Notes: generated by a model not told the origin, from the sequence alone. A DNA stretch of 64,000 nt from an uncultured Eubacteriales bacterium (GCA_934457095.1 CAKSHJ010000009.1:5261-69260); one strand, 5' to 3'. Positions 43,363-52,959 are shown, counted from the stretch's first letter. Translations and numbers: made by a program.

Positions 43363-45017
43363 AAAAACGCAGCAATTTACAAGTCATGTCAAGATTGATT
43401 GGCTTGGTAAGGCCGTTGACGGGCTATATGATTTTGGCAGTATTGCTGGGGATTTTGGGCTTTTTATGTGCTATTTTTATCACCGTATGCAGCGCATGGG
43501 CGCTTTTGGATGCCATGAAGCTGTCCGCTCCGTTGCCCATGACAGCGGCATTTGCGGTGGCGATTACCATTGGCGTGTTGCGGGGATTTCTGCGCTACGG
43601 AGAGCAAGCGTGCAACCATTATATTGCCTTTAAACTGCTGGCGCTGATTCGCGACCGGGTGTTTCGAGCGTTGCGCAGGCTTTGCCCGGCCAAATTGGAG
43701 GGCAGGGGCAAGGGCGATTTGATTGCGGTGATTACCTCGGATATTGAACTTTTGGAGGTTTTTTATGCGCATACGATTTCCCCGATTTTGATTGCATTTT
43801 TTGTTTGTGCAATCATGGTGGGTTTTCTTTGCGGTATACATTGGATATTGGCTTTGGTGGCGCTTACCGCTTATTTAACGGTGGGAATTGCCGTGCCGGT
43901 ATTTGTTTCTAAAATGAGCGGCAATACCGGCGAACAATTTCGTAAACAGAGCGGTGAGTTGAGTAGCTTTGTGCTGGAAAGTTTGCGTGGCTTACAGGAG
44001 ACCGTACAATACGGGGCGGGCGCAAAACGCTTACAGGAGTTGGAGGCACGCACGGACGAATTGAACCGGCAAGAGGAGTTGCAGAAGAAATATATGGGTA
44101 GGAATACCGCCCTGAGCAATACTCTGATTTTGGTATTCAGCCTGTTGATGCTTACGGTGGCGGCGTTGCTGTACAGCGGCGGTATGATTGATTTTGCGGG
44201 ACTGCTGATTGCCGTGGTTGCCATGATGAGCTCCTTTGGGCCAGTGGTGGCGCTTGCCGATTTGGGCAGTACCCTGCAAAATACCTTGGCCGCGGGCAAC
44301 CGTGTGTTGGACATTTTGCAGGAAACACCGCTGACGCAGGATATTACCGGCAAGGAGCGGGTGGAATTTTCCGGCGTACAGGCGCGGCATATTACCTTTG
44401 GGTATGACGACCGTGCGGTACTTGGCGATGTCAGTTTGACGGTGCCGGAGCATAAAATTGTAGGAATTGTGGGCAAAAGCGGCAGCGGAAAATCGACTTT
44501 GCTTCGGTTGATGATGCGTTTTTGGCGTGTGGAGCAGGGCAGTATGGAGATTTCCGGCACGAATATTGAGGAAATCAATACCGAAAATTTACGGGAAATG
44601 GAGAGTCTTGTTTTGCAGGAAACGCATTTGTTTCATAGCAGTATTGCGGAAAATTTGCGCATTGCCAAGCAGGACGCAACTCAGGAAGAGTTGGAAATTG
44701 CCTGTAAAAAGGCGGCGGTACATGATTTTATTATGAGTTTGTCCAAGGGGTATGAAACGCCGGTGGGCGAGTTGGGCGATACGCTTTCCGGTGGAGAAAA
44801 ACAGCGGATTTCTTTAGCGAGAGCATTTTTGCACAATGCGCCGTTTATGCTGCTGGACGAACCGACCAGCAATTTGGATAGTCTGAACGAGGCAGTGATT
44901 TTACAGGCGTTGCACCGCGAGCGGGCAAATAAAACGGTGGTGTTGGTATCGCACAGAGCCTCTACGGTGCAGCTTGCAGATGAGGTGTATCATGTGGACA
45001 GCGGGAGAATGAGCTGA
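43359..45017 (+). CDS. cydC: CydC-like ABC exporter half-transporter
   Basis: 552 residues, six membrane helices then an ABC domain with GKSGSGKSTLLRLMMRF, LSGGEKQRISLARAF and FMLLDEPTSNLD. Partner of the preceding CydD-like protein: translational overlap at both ends (ATGA with cydD, TGATG with ygbA) shows tight coupling. The heterodimer is expected to move a reduced thiol, or heme-linked substrate, outward across the membrane. Substrate is inferred from the family only. Confidence 0.82.
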   Translation: MKKRSNLQVMSRLIGLVRPLTGYMILAVLLGILGFLCAIFITVCSAWALLDAMKLSAPLPMTAAFAVAITIGVLRGFLRYGEQACNHYIAFKLLALIRDRVFRALRRLCPAKLEGRGKGDLIAVITSDIELLEVFYAHTISPILIAFFVCAIMVGFLCGIHWILALVALTAYLTVGIAVPVFVSKMSGNTGEQFRKQSGELSSFVLESLRGLQETVQYGAGAKRLQELEARTDELNRQEELQKKYMGRNTALSNTLILVFSLLMLTVAALLYSGGMIDFAGLLIAVVAMMSSFGPVVALADLGSTLQNTLAAGNRVLDILQETPLTQDITGKERVEFSGVQARHITFGYDDRAVLGDVSLTVPEHKIVGIVGKSGSGKSTLLRLMMRFWRVEQGSMEISGTNIEEINTENLREMESLVLQETHLFHSSIAENLRIAKQDATQEELEIACKKAAVHDFIMSLSKGYETPVGELGDTLSGGEKQRISLARAFLHNAPFMLLDEPTSNLDSLNEAVILQALHRERANKTVVLVSHRASTVQLADEVYHVDSGRMS

Positions 45018-45361
45018 TGGAACAGGTACATACCAAGTGCGAACGCGAAAAACGCATGGTTTCTGAGATGATTGCGTTGTATTGCAAAAAGCAGCGCCAT
45101 ACCAAAAGCGGCGCATTGTGTGAGGCGTGCAGTGCGTTGAACGACTATGCACGACAACGCAGCGACCGGTGTCCGTTTATGGAGAATAAAACTTTTTGTT
45201 CTAATTGTAAGGTGCATTGCTATAAACCCGATATGCGGGAGCAAATTCGCGTAGTCATGCGGTTTTCCGGGCCGAGAATGCTGCTGCATCACCCGATTTG
45301 GGCGTTGCGGCATGTGCTGGAGAGCAAGCGTGAGAAAAAAAGATTGGAGGGGCAATCATGA
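45017..45361 (+). CDS. ygbA: YgbA-like nitrosative stress protein
   Basis: 114 residues. Cys-rich: CKK, LCEACSALNDYARQRSDRCPF and TFCSNCKVHCYKPDMREQ are the family signature (nitrous oxide-stimulated promoter family, PF11756), followed by the conserved FSGPRMLLHHPIWALRH. In enterobacteria ygbA is induced by NO through NsrR and helps recovery from nitrosative stress. The cysteines suggest an Fe-S cluster or zinc site. Its start overlaps the cydC stop. Confidence 0.85.
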   Translation: MEQVHTKCEREKRMVSEMIALYCKKQRHTKSGALCEACSALNDYARQRSDRCPFMENKTFCSNCKVHCYKPDMREQIRVVMRFSGPRMLLHHPIWALRHVLESKREKKRLEGQS

Positions 45362-45783
45362 AAAAAACCAAGAAAATTATACTGATTGTACTAGGGTGTA
45401 TCGGTCTGGCGCTTGGTGCGGCAGGCGCTGTGCTGCCGTTGATGCCGGCGTTTCCGTTTTTGTTGTTGGCGGCGGTTTGCTTTGGCAAAAGCTCGGAAAA
45501 ATTGCACAATTGGTTTACCGGCACCAAGCTGTATAAAAAGAATTTGGAGTCGTTTGTACAGGGAAAGGGCATGACATGGAAGGTGAAAATTCGCATTATG
45601 TGCGTTGTGACCGTGCTGCTTTCGATTAGCTGTGTGATGATGATGCGTGTGCCCATCGGTCAGATTGTGGTGGGTTGCGTATGGCTGTTCCATATTTTGT
45701 TCTTTATTTTCGGCATTAAAACCATGAAGCCCGAGGACGAACAAGAGTTTTCCTCCAAGGATGCAAGTGGTGAGCCGGAATAA
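45358..45783 (+). CDS. DUF454 (YbaN-like) inner membrane protein
   Basis: 141 residues. The N-terminal LGCIGLALGAAGAVLPLMPAFPF and LLLAAVCFGKSSEKLHNWF are the DUF454 signature; two further helices fill 75-115. Function is not established; it is often found near heme or redox genes. Its start overlaps ygbA by four bases, so all four proteins are made from one message. Ends in a strong terminator. Confidence 0.85.
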   Translation: MKKTKKIILIVLGCIGLALGAAGAVLPLMPAFPFLLLAAVCFGKSSEKLHNWFTGTKLYKKNLESFVQGKGMTWKVKIRIMCVVTVLLSISCVMMMRVPIGQIVVGCVWLFHILFFIFGIKTMKPEDEQEFSSKDASGEPE

Positions 45784-45790
45784 GAAAAAG

Positions 45791-45826
45791 ACACCGCCCT
45801 GCTCAAAACGAGAGGCGGTGTTTTTT
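45791..45826. terminator. Bidirectional terminator between the cyd operon and purC
   Basis: ACACCGCC/GGCGGTGT stem with a 15-base loop, followed by T on the plus strand and A-rich sequence on the left. Confidence 0.88.
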
Positions 45827-45834
45827 GCGTCTGT

Positions 45835-46512
45835 TTATGCTAAAATCATCGCGGTTAAATCCATGGGGTCGAGCGGTTTGCCGTTTTGATAGCAGCGCAT
45901 ATTGCCAGAGGCGATTTCATCGATTAAGATGACCTGATTATTGTGGTAGCCGAATTCAAATTTGATGTCGTATAATTCAATGCCCTTTTGCTTTAAGGTG
46001 TCGGTTAAAATCCTGTTTATCGTCTGGGTTAATTTTTTGGTATCCGCAAACTGCTGCGCGGTCATAATGCCCAAAACCTCCAGACCTTCGCAGGTAACCA
46101 ACGGGTCGCCGCGGTCGTCATCTTTCAGCGTCATCTCCACATAGCCGCCCAGCGGCTGACCTTCGGTAACATAGTCGCCATAGCGCCGAAAGAAGCTGCC
46201 CACGGCACGGTTACGACAAATCACCTCCAGGCCTTTGCCGAAACATTTAGCAGGGAGCACCTCCATGGTGGAGTTTTCTATGTCGGCGGAAACATAATGG
46301 GTTTGAATACCGGCTTTTTTTAAAATTTCAAAGAAAAATACCGAAACCTTCAGGTTTTCCTTACCAATGCCGTCAATGGTAAGCCCTACGGTATTGGCGC
46401 CGGGGTCAAATACGCCGTCGGTACCGGTTACATCGTCCTTGAATTTGAGCAGATAATTTCCGTTGTCCAGTGCGAATACGTCTTTTGTCTTGCCTTGATA
46501 TACAGCTTTCAT
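45835..46512 (-). CDS. purC: SAICAR synthetase
   Basis: 225 residues. Phosphoribosylaminoimidazole-succinocarboxamide synthase of purine synthesis. It opens with VYQGKTKDVFAL and has KFKDDVTGTDG, VICRNRAVGSFFRRYG (the substrate loop usually reads VVRNxAAGS) and QVILIDEIASGNMRCY with the metal-binding Asp-Glu. A compact, well-known clostridial form. GGAGGTGC precedes the ATG. It stands alone, not in a pur operon. No purine riboswitch is seen. Confidence 0.92.
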   Translation of the reverse strand: MKAVYQGKTKDVFALDNGNYLLKFKDDVTGTDGVFDPGANTVGLTIDGIGKENLKVSVFFFEILKKAGIQTHYVSADIENSTMEVLPAKCFGKGLEVICRNRAVGSFFRRYGDYVTEGQPLGGYVEMTLKDDDRGDPLVTCEGLEVLGIMTAQQFADTKKLTQTINRILTDTLKQKGIELYDIKFEFGYHNNQVILIDEIASGNMRCYQNGKPLDPMDLTAMILA

Positions 46513-46755
46513 GAATCTGCACCTCCATTATAATGTTACTCTGTTTTTTATTTTAGCACTTTTTTACGCATTGGCAAAGGCGCAATCGCAAATTTTTCAT
46601 AATTTTGTGAGCATTGTAAATTGTGAGAAAAAACAGAACCCGTTTTTTGTTCAATGCCATAAAGGCATATCGGTGTTTAGGTACAGAAAAAAGCGGCATA
46701 CTTTAAGAGAAACAGCGGAATTTATAAAAAATTCGCAACAGGACAAGGGGGTGTA
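46513..46755. other. Intergenic, no gene seen
   Basis: About 240 AT-rich bases between divergent purC and murD. A minus-strand TATAAT lies only about 20 bases from the purC start, too close for a usual leader. No riboswitch or open frame recognised. Confidence 0.5.
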
Positions 46756-46784
46756 TTGCTATTTGCGGCTGCAATGCGTATAAT
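46756..46784 (+). promoter_or_regulatory. Promoter of murD
   Basis: TTGCTA at 46756-46761, 17-base spacer, TATAAT at 46779-46784. It fixes the murD start downstream, at 46831. Confidence 0.8.
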
Positions 46785-46830
46785 GAAAAATAACGAAAAA
46801 TTTGCAGCACAAAGGGGGAAGATAACAGAT

Positions 46831-48222
46831 ATGGACAACAGAGTAGCGGCGTTTTTTGAGGATTTGCAGGGGAAGAAAGTGGCATTTTTGGGTCTTGGCG
46901 GCAGCAATGTGCCGCTTGCAAAAATTTTTGCGCAAAAGGGCGCGGTGGTATTTGCCTGCGATAAACGTGAGCGCGCCCAACTTGACGACAGCGGCAATGA
47001 ATTGGAGGCGTTGGGTATTACCTTGAGAACCGGCGCGGATTATTTGCGGGATTTGCAGGTAGATATGATGTTCCGCACGCCGGGTATGCGGTTTCATACG
47101 CAGGAGTTGGAGCAGGCAAGAGCGCGCGGCGTTGCAGTGACCTCTGAAATGGAGGTGTTTTTTGAATTGTGTCCGTGTAAAATATACGCCGTGACCGGTA
47201 GCGACGGCAAAACCACCACGACCACTATTATCTCCGAATTATTAAAGGCGGCGGGTAAAACCGTACATTTGGGCGGGAATATTGGCAGGCCGCTTTTGCC
47301 GGAGGTTGACAGGATAAGCAGAACCGATGCCGCAGTGGTAGAGTTGTCAAGTTTTCAGCTTATCTCCATGCGGCGGAGCCCGCAGGTGGCTGTGGTGACG
47401 AATCTTTCGCCCAACCACTTGGATATGCACAAGGATATGGACGAATATGTGCAGGCAAAGCGTAATTTGGTGCTGCATCAGACGGCTGATTCCAAAACGG
47501 TGCTCAATGCCGAGAGCCCGCTTGCCATAAGTTTTGCACCGGACGCCAGAGGGCAATTGTTTACTTTCAGCAGTGAAAAACCGTGTCGGTACGGCGCTTA
47601 TTTACGCGGTGACGGCATGTTGGTTATGGCAGAGAACGGCACAGAAACCGAAATCCTACATTGCAGTGAGATTCGAATTCCCGGCAGGCATAATATTGAA
47701 AATTATTTGGCTGCAATTACCGCGGTTTGGAGAGAGGTATCCGTAGAGGTAATTTGTAAGGTGGCCAAAAATTTTAGCGGCGTGGAGCACCGCAACGAGT
47801 TGGTACGCGTGGTAAACGGCGTTTCTTATTATAACGACTCAATCGGAACCAGTCCCAGCAGAACCGCAAACGGAACTTTGCAGCTATATGGCCGGAAAAT
47901 TATTTTAATTGCCGGGGGTTATGATAAGCAGCTTTGCTACGATGAAATCGGTTCGGTGATAGTCGATAGAGTAAAAATTTTGATTTTAATGGGTGCAACC
48001 GCGGACAAAATAGAACATGCCGTAAAAAAAGCGCGAAATTACAAGGAGGGCACACCGGTTATTTTGCGGGCAAATTGTATGGAGGAGGCTGTGGCTTTGG
48101 CAGAGCGTTCTGCCCAACCCGGCGATATTGTTTCGCTTTCGCCGGCTTCGGCCAGCTTTGACCTGTATGAAAATTTTGCGGCAAGAGGCGAACATTTTAA
48201 AGCGTTGGTAAACCGATTATAA
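46831..48222 (+). CDS. murD: UDP-N-acetylmuramoyl-L-alanine--D-glutamate ligase
   Basis: 463 residues. Adds D-Glu to the peptidoglycan precursor. VAFLGLGGSNVPLAKIFAQKG is the N-terminal UDP-binding Rossmann domain, TGSDGKTTTTTIISELL the ATP P-loop, SSFQLISM and LSPNHLDMH the central domain, and YYNDSIGTSPSRTANGT the third domain motif. The ATG follows AAGGGGGAAG. It uses the product of murI in this window. Followed by two M42 peptidase genes at 11 and 16 bases. Confidence 0.95.
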   Translation: MDNRVAAFFEDLQGKKVAFLGLGGSNVPLAKIFAQKGAVVFACDKRERAQLDDSGNELEALGITLRTGADYLRDLQVDMMFRTPGMRFHTQELEQARARGVAVTSEMEVFFELCPCKIYAVTGSDGKTTTTTIISELLKAAGKTVHLGGNIGRPLLPEVDRISRTDAAVVELSSFQLISMRRSPQVAVVTNLSPNHLDMHKDMDEYVQAKRNLVLHQTADSKTVLNAESPLAISFAPDARGQLFTFSSEKPCRYGAYLRGDGMLVMAENGTETEILHCSEIRIPGRHNIENYLAAITAVWREVSVEVICKVAKNFSGVEHRNELVRVVNGVSYYNDSIGTSPSRTANGTLQLYGRKIILIAGGYDKQLCYDEIGSVIVDRVKILILMGATADKIEHAVKKARNYKEGTPVILRANCMEEAVALAERSAQPGDIVSLSPASASFDLYENFAARGEHFKALVNRL

Positions 48223-48233
48223 AGGAGAAAAAT

Positions 48234-49250
48234 ATGGAACAATTAAAAGAATTGCTGTTTGCGCTTTGCCACGCGCCGGGTACGCCCGGTGACGAAGGTG
48301 TGGCGGCGGAGCAGGCAAAGCGGGCATTGGAGCGCTGGTGCAATCAGGTGACGATTGACTGCATGGGGAATGTGGTGGCGTTTGTGGGGAACGAAAATGC
48401 GCAGCGACAAATTATGCTGGACGCGCATTTGGACCAGATTGGCATGGTGGTGACGCAAATTGACGAAAACGGCTTTTTGCACATTGCGCCGTGCGGCGGC
48501 ATTGACCGCCGGGCATTGCCGGGCGCAGCGGTAACGGTATATGGCAAAGAGACCTTGCCGGGTATTGTGTGCTGTTTGCCGCCCCATTTAACCGAAGACG
48601 ACGGTAGTAAAGTAGCGCCGGTGGACAAAATGGCGGTAGATTTGGGATTGAGTCGGGAGCGGGCAGAAGAACTGGTGGCTCCGGGCGACCGCATTGTGAT
48701 AAAAGGTGCGCCCAGAACATTGCTGAATCACCGGGTGAGTGCGCCGGCATTGGACGACCGTGCAGGTTGTGCGGCGGTCATAGAATGTATGCGTTTATTG
48801 CATGGTAAAACGCTGGACTGCGGGGTGACCGTGCTGCTGAGTACCAGAGAAGAAACCGGCGGTCAGGGGGCGCAAACAGGTACATTTGCGATTTTCCCGA
48901 CCGAAGCGATAGCGGTGGATGTGAGCTTTGCCGATCAACCGGGTGTTGCTGCGGAAAAATGCGGCAAATTGGGCGGCGGACCAATGATAGGTTTTGCGCC
49001 GACTTTGGATACGGAGATGAGAGAGCAGCTTTTGCGCCTTGCAAAGGCCGGAGAAATTCCGCACCAGGCGGAGGTGATGGGCGGAGCTACCGGTACCAAT
49101 GCCGATGCAATCGGAGTGACGCAAACCGGCGTGAGAACGGCGTTGCTGTCGATCCCGTTGCGCTATATGCATACCACCGTAGAAACCGCGGATTTACACG
49201 ATATTGCAAATACGGCAAGACTGCTGGCGGATTATATTCATCATAGATAA
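48234..49250 (+). CDS. M42 family aminopeptidase
   Basis: 338 residues. Dinuclear zinc/cobalt aminopeptidase of the TET/glutamyl-aminopeptidase type, forming large oligomers. Metal and catalytic motifs in order: LDAHLDQIGM, ALDDRAGCAAVIE, STREETGGQGAQ, DVSFADQPG and IPLRYMHTT. The first motif has Gln where DE is usual, and the third metal ligand is Asp. Start ATG behind AAAGGAG. Paralogue of the next gene. Confidence 0.88.
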   Translation: MEQLKELLFALCHAPGTPGDEGVAAEQAKRALERWCNQVTIDCMGNVVAFVGNENAQRQIMLDAHLDQIGMVVTQIDENGFLHIAPCGGIDRRALPGAAVTVYGKETLPGIVCCLPPHLTEDDGSKVAPVDKMAVDLGLSRERAEELVAPGDRIVIKGAPRTLLNHRVSAPALDDRAGCAAVIECMRLLHGKTLDCGVTVLLSTREETGGQGAQTGTFAIFPTEAIAVDVSFADQPGVAAEKCGKLGGGPMIGFAPTLDTEMREQLLRLAKAGEIPHQAEVMGGATGTNADAIGVTQTGVRTALLSIPLRYMHTTVETADLHDIANTARLLADYIHHR

Positions 49251-49266
49251 GCAAAGGAGAGGTTTT

Positions 49267-50301
49267 ATGGCAAATATAAAATTGCTGGAGCAGCTGTGTG
49301 TATTGCCCGGTGTTTCCGGCAGAGAGGAACCGGTAAGAGATTTTATTCTGGCGCAAATTACCCCCTTTGCAGACAGTGTGACTGTGGACGCTATGGGGAA
49401 TATTATAGCCGAGAAAAAGGGTGCGCAGCCGGCCAAAACCAAATTGATGCTCAATGCGCATATGGACGAGGTGGGTCTGATTGTAACGCATATAGACGAG
49501 AACGGTTACCTGAAATTTGCCACGGTGGGCGGCATTGACAAGCGTGTGCTTTGCGGCAGAAGCGTGACCGTTGGCAACGGTGTGTCGGGGGTAATTGGCG
49601 CTAAACCGGTGCATTTGCTCAAAGGCGAGGAAAAAGGCAAGGCTGTACCCTTGGACGATTTGTATTTGGACATTGGCGCAAACAGCCGTGCCGAGGCGGA
49701 AAAGGTGGTTAGCTTGGGAGATACGGTTTGTTTTTACTCGGAATTTGACGCGCAGAACGGTATGATTTACGGGCGTGCATTGGACGACCGGGTAGGCTGT
49801 GCCATTTTAATTGAAATGATACAAGGCGATTTGCCGTATGATATGACCTTTGTGTTCTGTGTGCAGGAGGAGGTCGGTACAAGGGGCTCGAAAACGGCGG
49901 CATATCGGGTAAATCCGCAGGCGGCCATTGTGGTGGAGACGACTACCGCTGCCGATATTGCGGGCGTACGCCCCGAAAAACAGGTGTGTAATTTGGGAAA
50001 AGGTCCGGTGCTTTCCTTTATGGACAAGGGCACAATTTATGACCGTGCATACTACTGTTTGGCGTTGGAACTTGCAAAGCAGGAACGGCTTCCCTGTCAG
50101 GTGAAGCAGGCGGTAGCCGGCGGCAATGACGCTGCGGCAATTCACACAAGCAGGGCGGGCGTGCGTACCGTTGCGGTTTCGTTGGCGTGCCGGTATTTGC
50201 ACGCCGCAACGGGACAAATTGCACAGACTGACTTTGATGCAGCACAAAAATTGGTACAAAAGTTGGCAGAGCGTATTGCGGGCAGCGCTCCGCAGGAATA
50301 A
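49267..50301 (+). CDS. M42 family aminopeptidase
   Basis: 344 residues. NAHMDEVGLIVTHIDENGYL, ALDDRVGCAILIE, CVQEEVGTRGSK, VETTTAADIAG and LACRYLHAA. Compared with its neighbour it has the usual HMDE but Glu in place of the third metal Asp (VETT against DVSF). The two proteins may form separate or mixed complexes with different substrates. AAAGGAGAGG precedes ATG 49267; an earlier in-frame ATG lies inside the upstream gene and is rejected. Confidence 0.88.
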   Translation: MANIKLLEQLCVLPGVSGREEPVRDFILAQITPFADSVTVDAMGNIIAEKKGAQPAKTKLMLNAHMDEVGLIVTHIDENGYLKFATVGGIDKRVLCGRSVTVGNGVSGVIGAKPVHLLKGEEKGKAVPLDDLYLDIGANSRAEAEKVVSLGDTVCFYSEFDAQNGMIYGRALDDRVGCAILIEMIQGDLPYDMTFVFCVQEEVGTRGSKTAAYRVNPQAAIVVETTTAADIAGVRPEKQVCNLGKGPVLSFMDKGTIYDRAYYCLALELAKQERLPCQVKQAVAGGNDAAAIHTSRAGVRTVAVSLACRYLHAATGQIAQTDFDAAQKLVQKLAERIAGSAPQE

Positions 50302-50314
50302 AAAAGGAGAAACC

Positions 50315-51583
50315 ATGCTTTACCCGGAATTTCATATTGACCAGAAAATTCAGGCAGCGGCAGCGCAAACGCTGGAAATGATTGCGCCCCGTTTGCGTAA
50401 AATTGATGAGACCACGGAATATAACCAGCAGAAAATGTTGGCGGCTTTTCGGCAGGCGCGAATCAGCGAGAGCCATTTTGCGGCCTCAACCGGCTACGGC
50501 TACGGAGACAGAGGCAGAGACGCTTTAGACGAGGTTTATGCCAAGGTGTTTGGCGCGCAGGATGCCTTGGTACGGCATCATTTTGCAAGCGGTACGCATG
50601 CGCTGGCCGTTGCGTTATTCGGCGTTTTGCGACCGGGTGACACCATGCTGAGTGTGACCGGCCTTCCTTACGATACCCTCAGGGGAGTCATTGGCATAAC
50701 GGGGGACGGCAACGGTTCGCTGCGGGAATTTGGCATTGCCTATGAGGAGGTGCCGCTTACCGACGCCGGCTTGCCGAATTACGAGGCGATAGAGCAGGCG
50801 ATTACACCCGGTTTAAAAATGGTATATATCCAGCGCTCCCGCGGGTATAGTCTGCGACCGTCCTTATTTGTGGAGGACATTGAAAAAATTGCCAAAATCG
50901 CAAAGAAGAAGGCGCCCGACTGCATTGTTATGGTGGACAATTGTTACGGGGAGTTTGTGCAAACGGAGGAGCCTACAAGTTGGGGAGCGGATTTGATGGC
51001 AGGCTCTTTGATTAAAAATCCGGGCGGAGGCATAGCGCCTGCGGGCGGGTATATTGCCGGCAGAAAAGATTTGGTGCAAAGTTGTGCGTATCGACTGACT
51101 ACGCCGGGTACGGGCAAAGAAATCGGCGCGACTTTGGGCAGTAACAGAGAGCTGTTTATGGGAGCTTTTCAGGCGCCGCATGTGACCGGAGAGGCATTGA
51201 AAACAGCGGTATTTGCGGCGGGTTTGCTCAGTTGTTTTGGTTATGAGGTGACCCCTAATTGGAATGAGGAGCGAGCGGATATTATTCAGGCGGTGCTACT
51301 AGAGAAGGAACAGGCATTGGTAGCATTTTGTCAGGGTATGCAAAAGGGCGCGCCGGTGGACTCTTTTGTGGTGCCGGAGCCATGGGATATGCCCGGCTAT
51401 GATTGCAAGGTGATTATGGCAGCCGGAGCGTTTACTTTAGGGGCCTCCATAGAGCTTTCTGCCGACGCGCCTCTGCGTGAGCCGTATGCGGCGTGGTTAC
51501 AGGGAGGGCTGCATTTTCACAGCGGAAAATTAGGTGTAATGCTGGCGTTACAAAGTATGCTGGAGCAGAATCTGTTAAAATAG
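50315..51583 (+). CDS. Methionine gamma-lyase-like (YnbB/Alr-type) PLP enzyme
   Basis: 422 residues. PLP-dependent Cys/Met metabolism fold. Visible are FAASTGYGYGDRGRDALDEVY, FASGTHALAVALFGVLRPGD, YIQRSRGYSLRP, MVDNCYGEFV, and the lysine site MAGSLIKNPGGGIAPAGGYIAG. The family (PF06838) is annotated aluminium-resistance or methionine gamma-lyase-like; the real substrate is not established. AAAAGGAGA precedes ATG 50315. Last gene of the murD run. Confidence 0.88.
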   Translation: MLYPEFHIDQKIQAAAAQTLEMIAPRLRKIDETTEYNQQKMLAAFRQARISESHFAASTGYGYGDRGRDALDEVYAKVFGAQDALVRHHFASGTHALAVALFGVLRPGDTMLSVTGLPYDTLRGVIGITGDGNGSLREFGIAYEEVPLTDAGLPNYEAIEQAITPGLKMVYIQRSRGYSLRPSLFVEDIEKIAKIAKKKAPDCIVMVDNCYGEFVQTEEPTSWGADLMAGSLIKNPGGGIAPAGGYIAGRKDLVQSCAYRLTTPGTGKEIGATLGSNRELFMGAFQAPHVTGEALKTAVFAAGLLSCFGYEVTPNWNEERADIIQAVLLEKEQALVAFCQGMQKGAPVDSFVVPEPWDMPGYDCKVIMAAGAFTLGASIELSADAPLREPYAAWLQGGLHFHSGKLGVMLALQSMLEQNLLK

Positions 51584-51592
51584 CAAAAATGG

Positions 51593-51621
51593 TTGACTTT
51601 TGGGAGTAATTGCGGTATAAT
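51593..51621 (+). promoter_or_regulatory. Promoter of tRNA-Leu
   Basis: TTGACT at 51593-51598, 17-base spacer, TATAAT at 51616-51621. Confidence 0.85.
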
Positions 51622-51657
51622 CCTATTTGCGTTTGCGATGCGAGCGCATTTGATTAT

Positions 51658-51740
<83 letters not shown>

Positions 51741-51863
51741 AGCAAGGGCAACAAAATAGGTTGTCCGCGGCAAAGCCGCAGAAAAAAACCAGTGCTGATG
51801 CGGGTTTGCGGGCTTTTTTGAAGCGAAAAGCAAGAAAGGGTTGCCGTGGGTGTCCAAGTCCCA

Positions 51864-51909
51864 AAAGAGAACCAATGCATGAGAAATTAGGCAGGAGGTT
51901 CTCTTTTTT
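51864..51909 (+). terminator. Terminator-like hairpin after tRNA-Leu
   Basis: AAAGAGAACC pairs with GGTTCTCTTT, followed by T. The 51741-52078 stretch has no gene. A second hairpin with T run lies at 52045-52079. Confidence 0.7.
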
Positions 51910-52044
51910 GCTTCATCTTTCGGGTTTGCCGGGAGCATGGAACATTTCTCTCGCACACAGAGAAAAATTTTTACAAAAAGTGAGGTGCGCGAGCAAAAAA
52001 GCGGGCACGCCCGCAAAAAATATTTTCCCGTTTGGATGGGGAGC

Positions 52045-52079
52045 AAAGCGCGCTGAAAAGGACACAGCGCGCTTTTTTT
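52045..52079 (+). terminator. Terminator-like hairpin
   Basis: AAAGCGCGCT pairs with AGCGCGCTTT, then seven T. Confidence 0.75.
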
Positions 52080-52270
52080 CATGCTTGCCTTAAACCTTTG
52101 ATATACACTATTCTATTTTCCGTATTTCTCTGGAAGTGCCCCCATTTACACCTATTTTCAGCCATATACAAGATTGCGTTAATAAAGACGTAATGATCAA
52201 TTTTTACATTTCCTCGCTGAATTGGAAAATACTTTTCAATTCGGGCATACCGTTCTTTTGTGATTTTCAT
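52079..52270 (-). pseudogene. IS5-type transposase N-terminal relic
   Basis: MKITKERYARIEKYF and PIQRGNVKIDHYVFINAI match the N-terminus of IS5/IS427-type transposases. After CKWG the frame is lost at a five-G run (five C on the plus strand at about 52139-52143); the other frame then reads ALPEKYGK and a stop where Trp is usual (GKW). About 50 codons remain and the catalytic DDE part is gone. Confidence 0.65.
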
Positions 52271-52342
52271 ATTTGTATTGTATCATACTATTTAATTAGC
52301 ATCAAAACACGCTAAAAACAGAAGAAACCGTAGGAACCAAAC

Positions 52343-52948
52343 ATGAGAAAGAGGTTACGGATTGCGCCGGCGACCGGGATATCGGCGGTGCTGTGAGGAA
52401 TATTTTTGGTCTTGCCGATGCTGTACGCGCGGCCCATCCCGGAGGAGATCTACGATTTGTCGCTGCTGGGCCGCCGAGCGGGAAGGGGTGTCGAAAGACG
52501 GGGTATACGACCAAACGGGCGGGGAGATGTTCACCCGGCAGGGTGATGAGGAAACGGTGGCCGGATATCTCGACGAGCTCATCGGCGAACAGAAAAAATC
52601 CACCCTGTTGTGCAGAGTGGAAATGAAACGATTGATCTTCTGTTAAACGGTAGGCTCGGGGATGTCCTGCAGCAGGGAGTGCGTTTGGAAATCACCAACG
52701 CGGCGGCGGATTCTACGAAAAGCAGTGCGGCGAACGACAAATTTTATGAGCAGGTACAAAATGTGATTTCGGATTATTGGCGGGACGGTTATGACACGGA
52801 GATTCGTTTTACGGCTGGCTAGGCCGGCGCACAGGTAAACGGCAAGACGGTCAGAAATCAGATTGGATATGAGGTCACAGGGGATGGCGACTTTTCATTT
52901 CTGCGGAAACTTTTTTCGATATTACCGGGAAAATCCTTTCTTTGAAAG
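52343..52948 (+). pseudogene. Decayed secreted protein gene, family not recognised
   Basis: From ATG 52343 the sequence reads MRKRLRIAPATGIS, a TGA, then a signal-peptide-like FLVLPMLYARPIPEEIYDL. It shifts frame before EREGVSKDGVYDQTGGEMF and again before SGNETIDLLLNGRLGDVLQ; the latter runs to RFTAG, an in-frame TAG, then GAQVNGKTVRNQIGYEV. At least three disruptions. Probably an exported protein once; I cannot name it. Confidence 0.5.
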
Positions 52949-52959
52949 AGGGTAGCAAT

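Noticed and set aside
46474..46545. Purine riboswitch before purC
   Set aside because: The space between a possible -10 and the ribosome binding site is only some 15 bases, too short for the aptamer, and the core motifs are absent.
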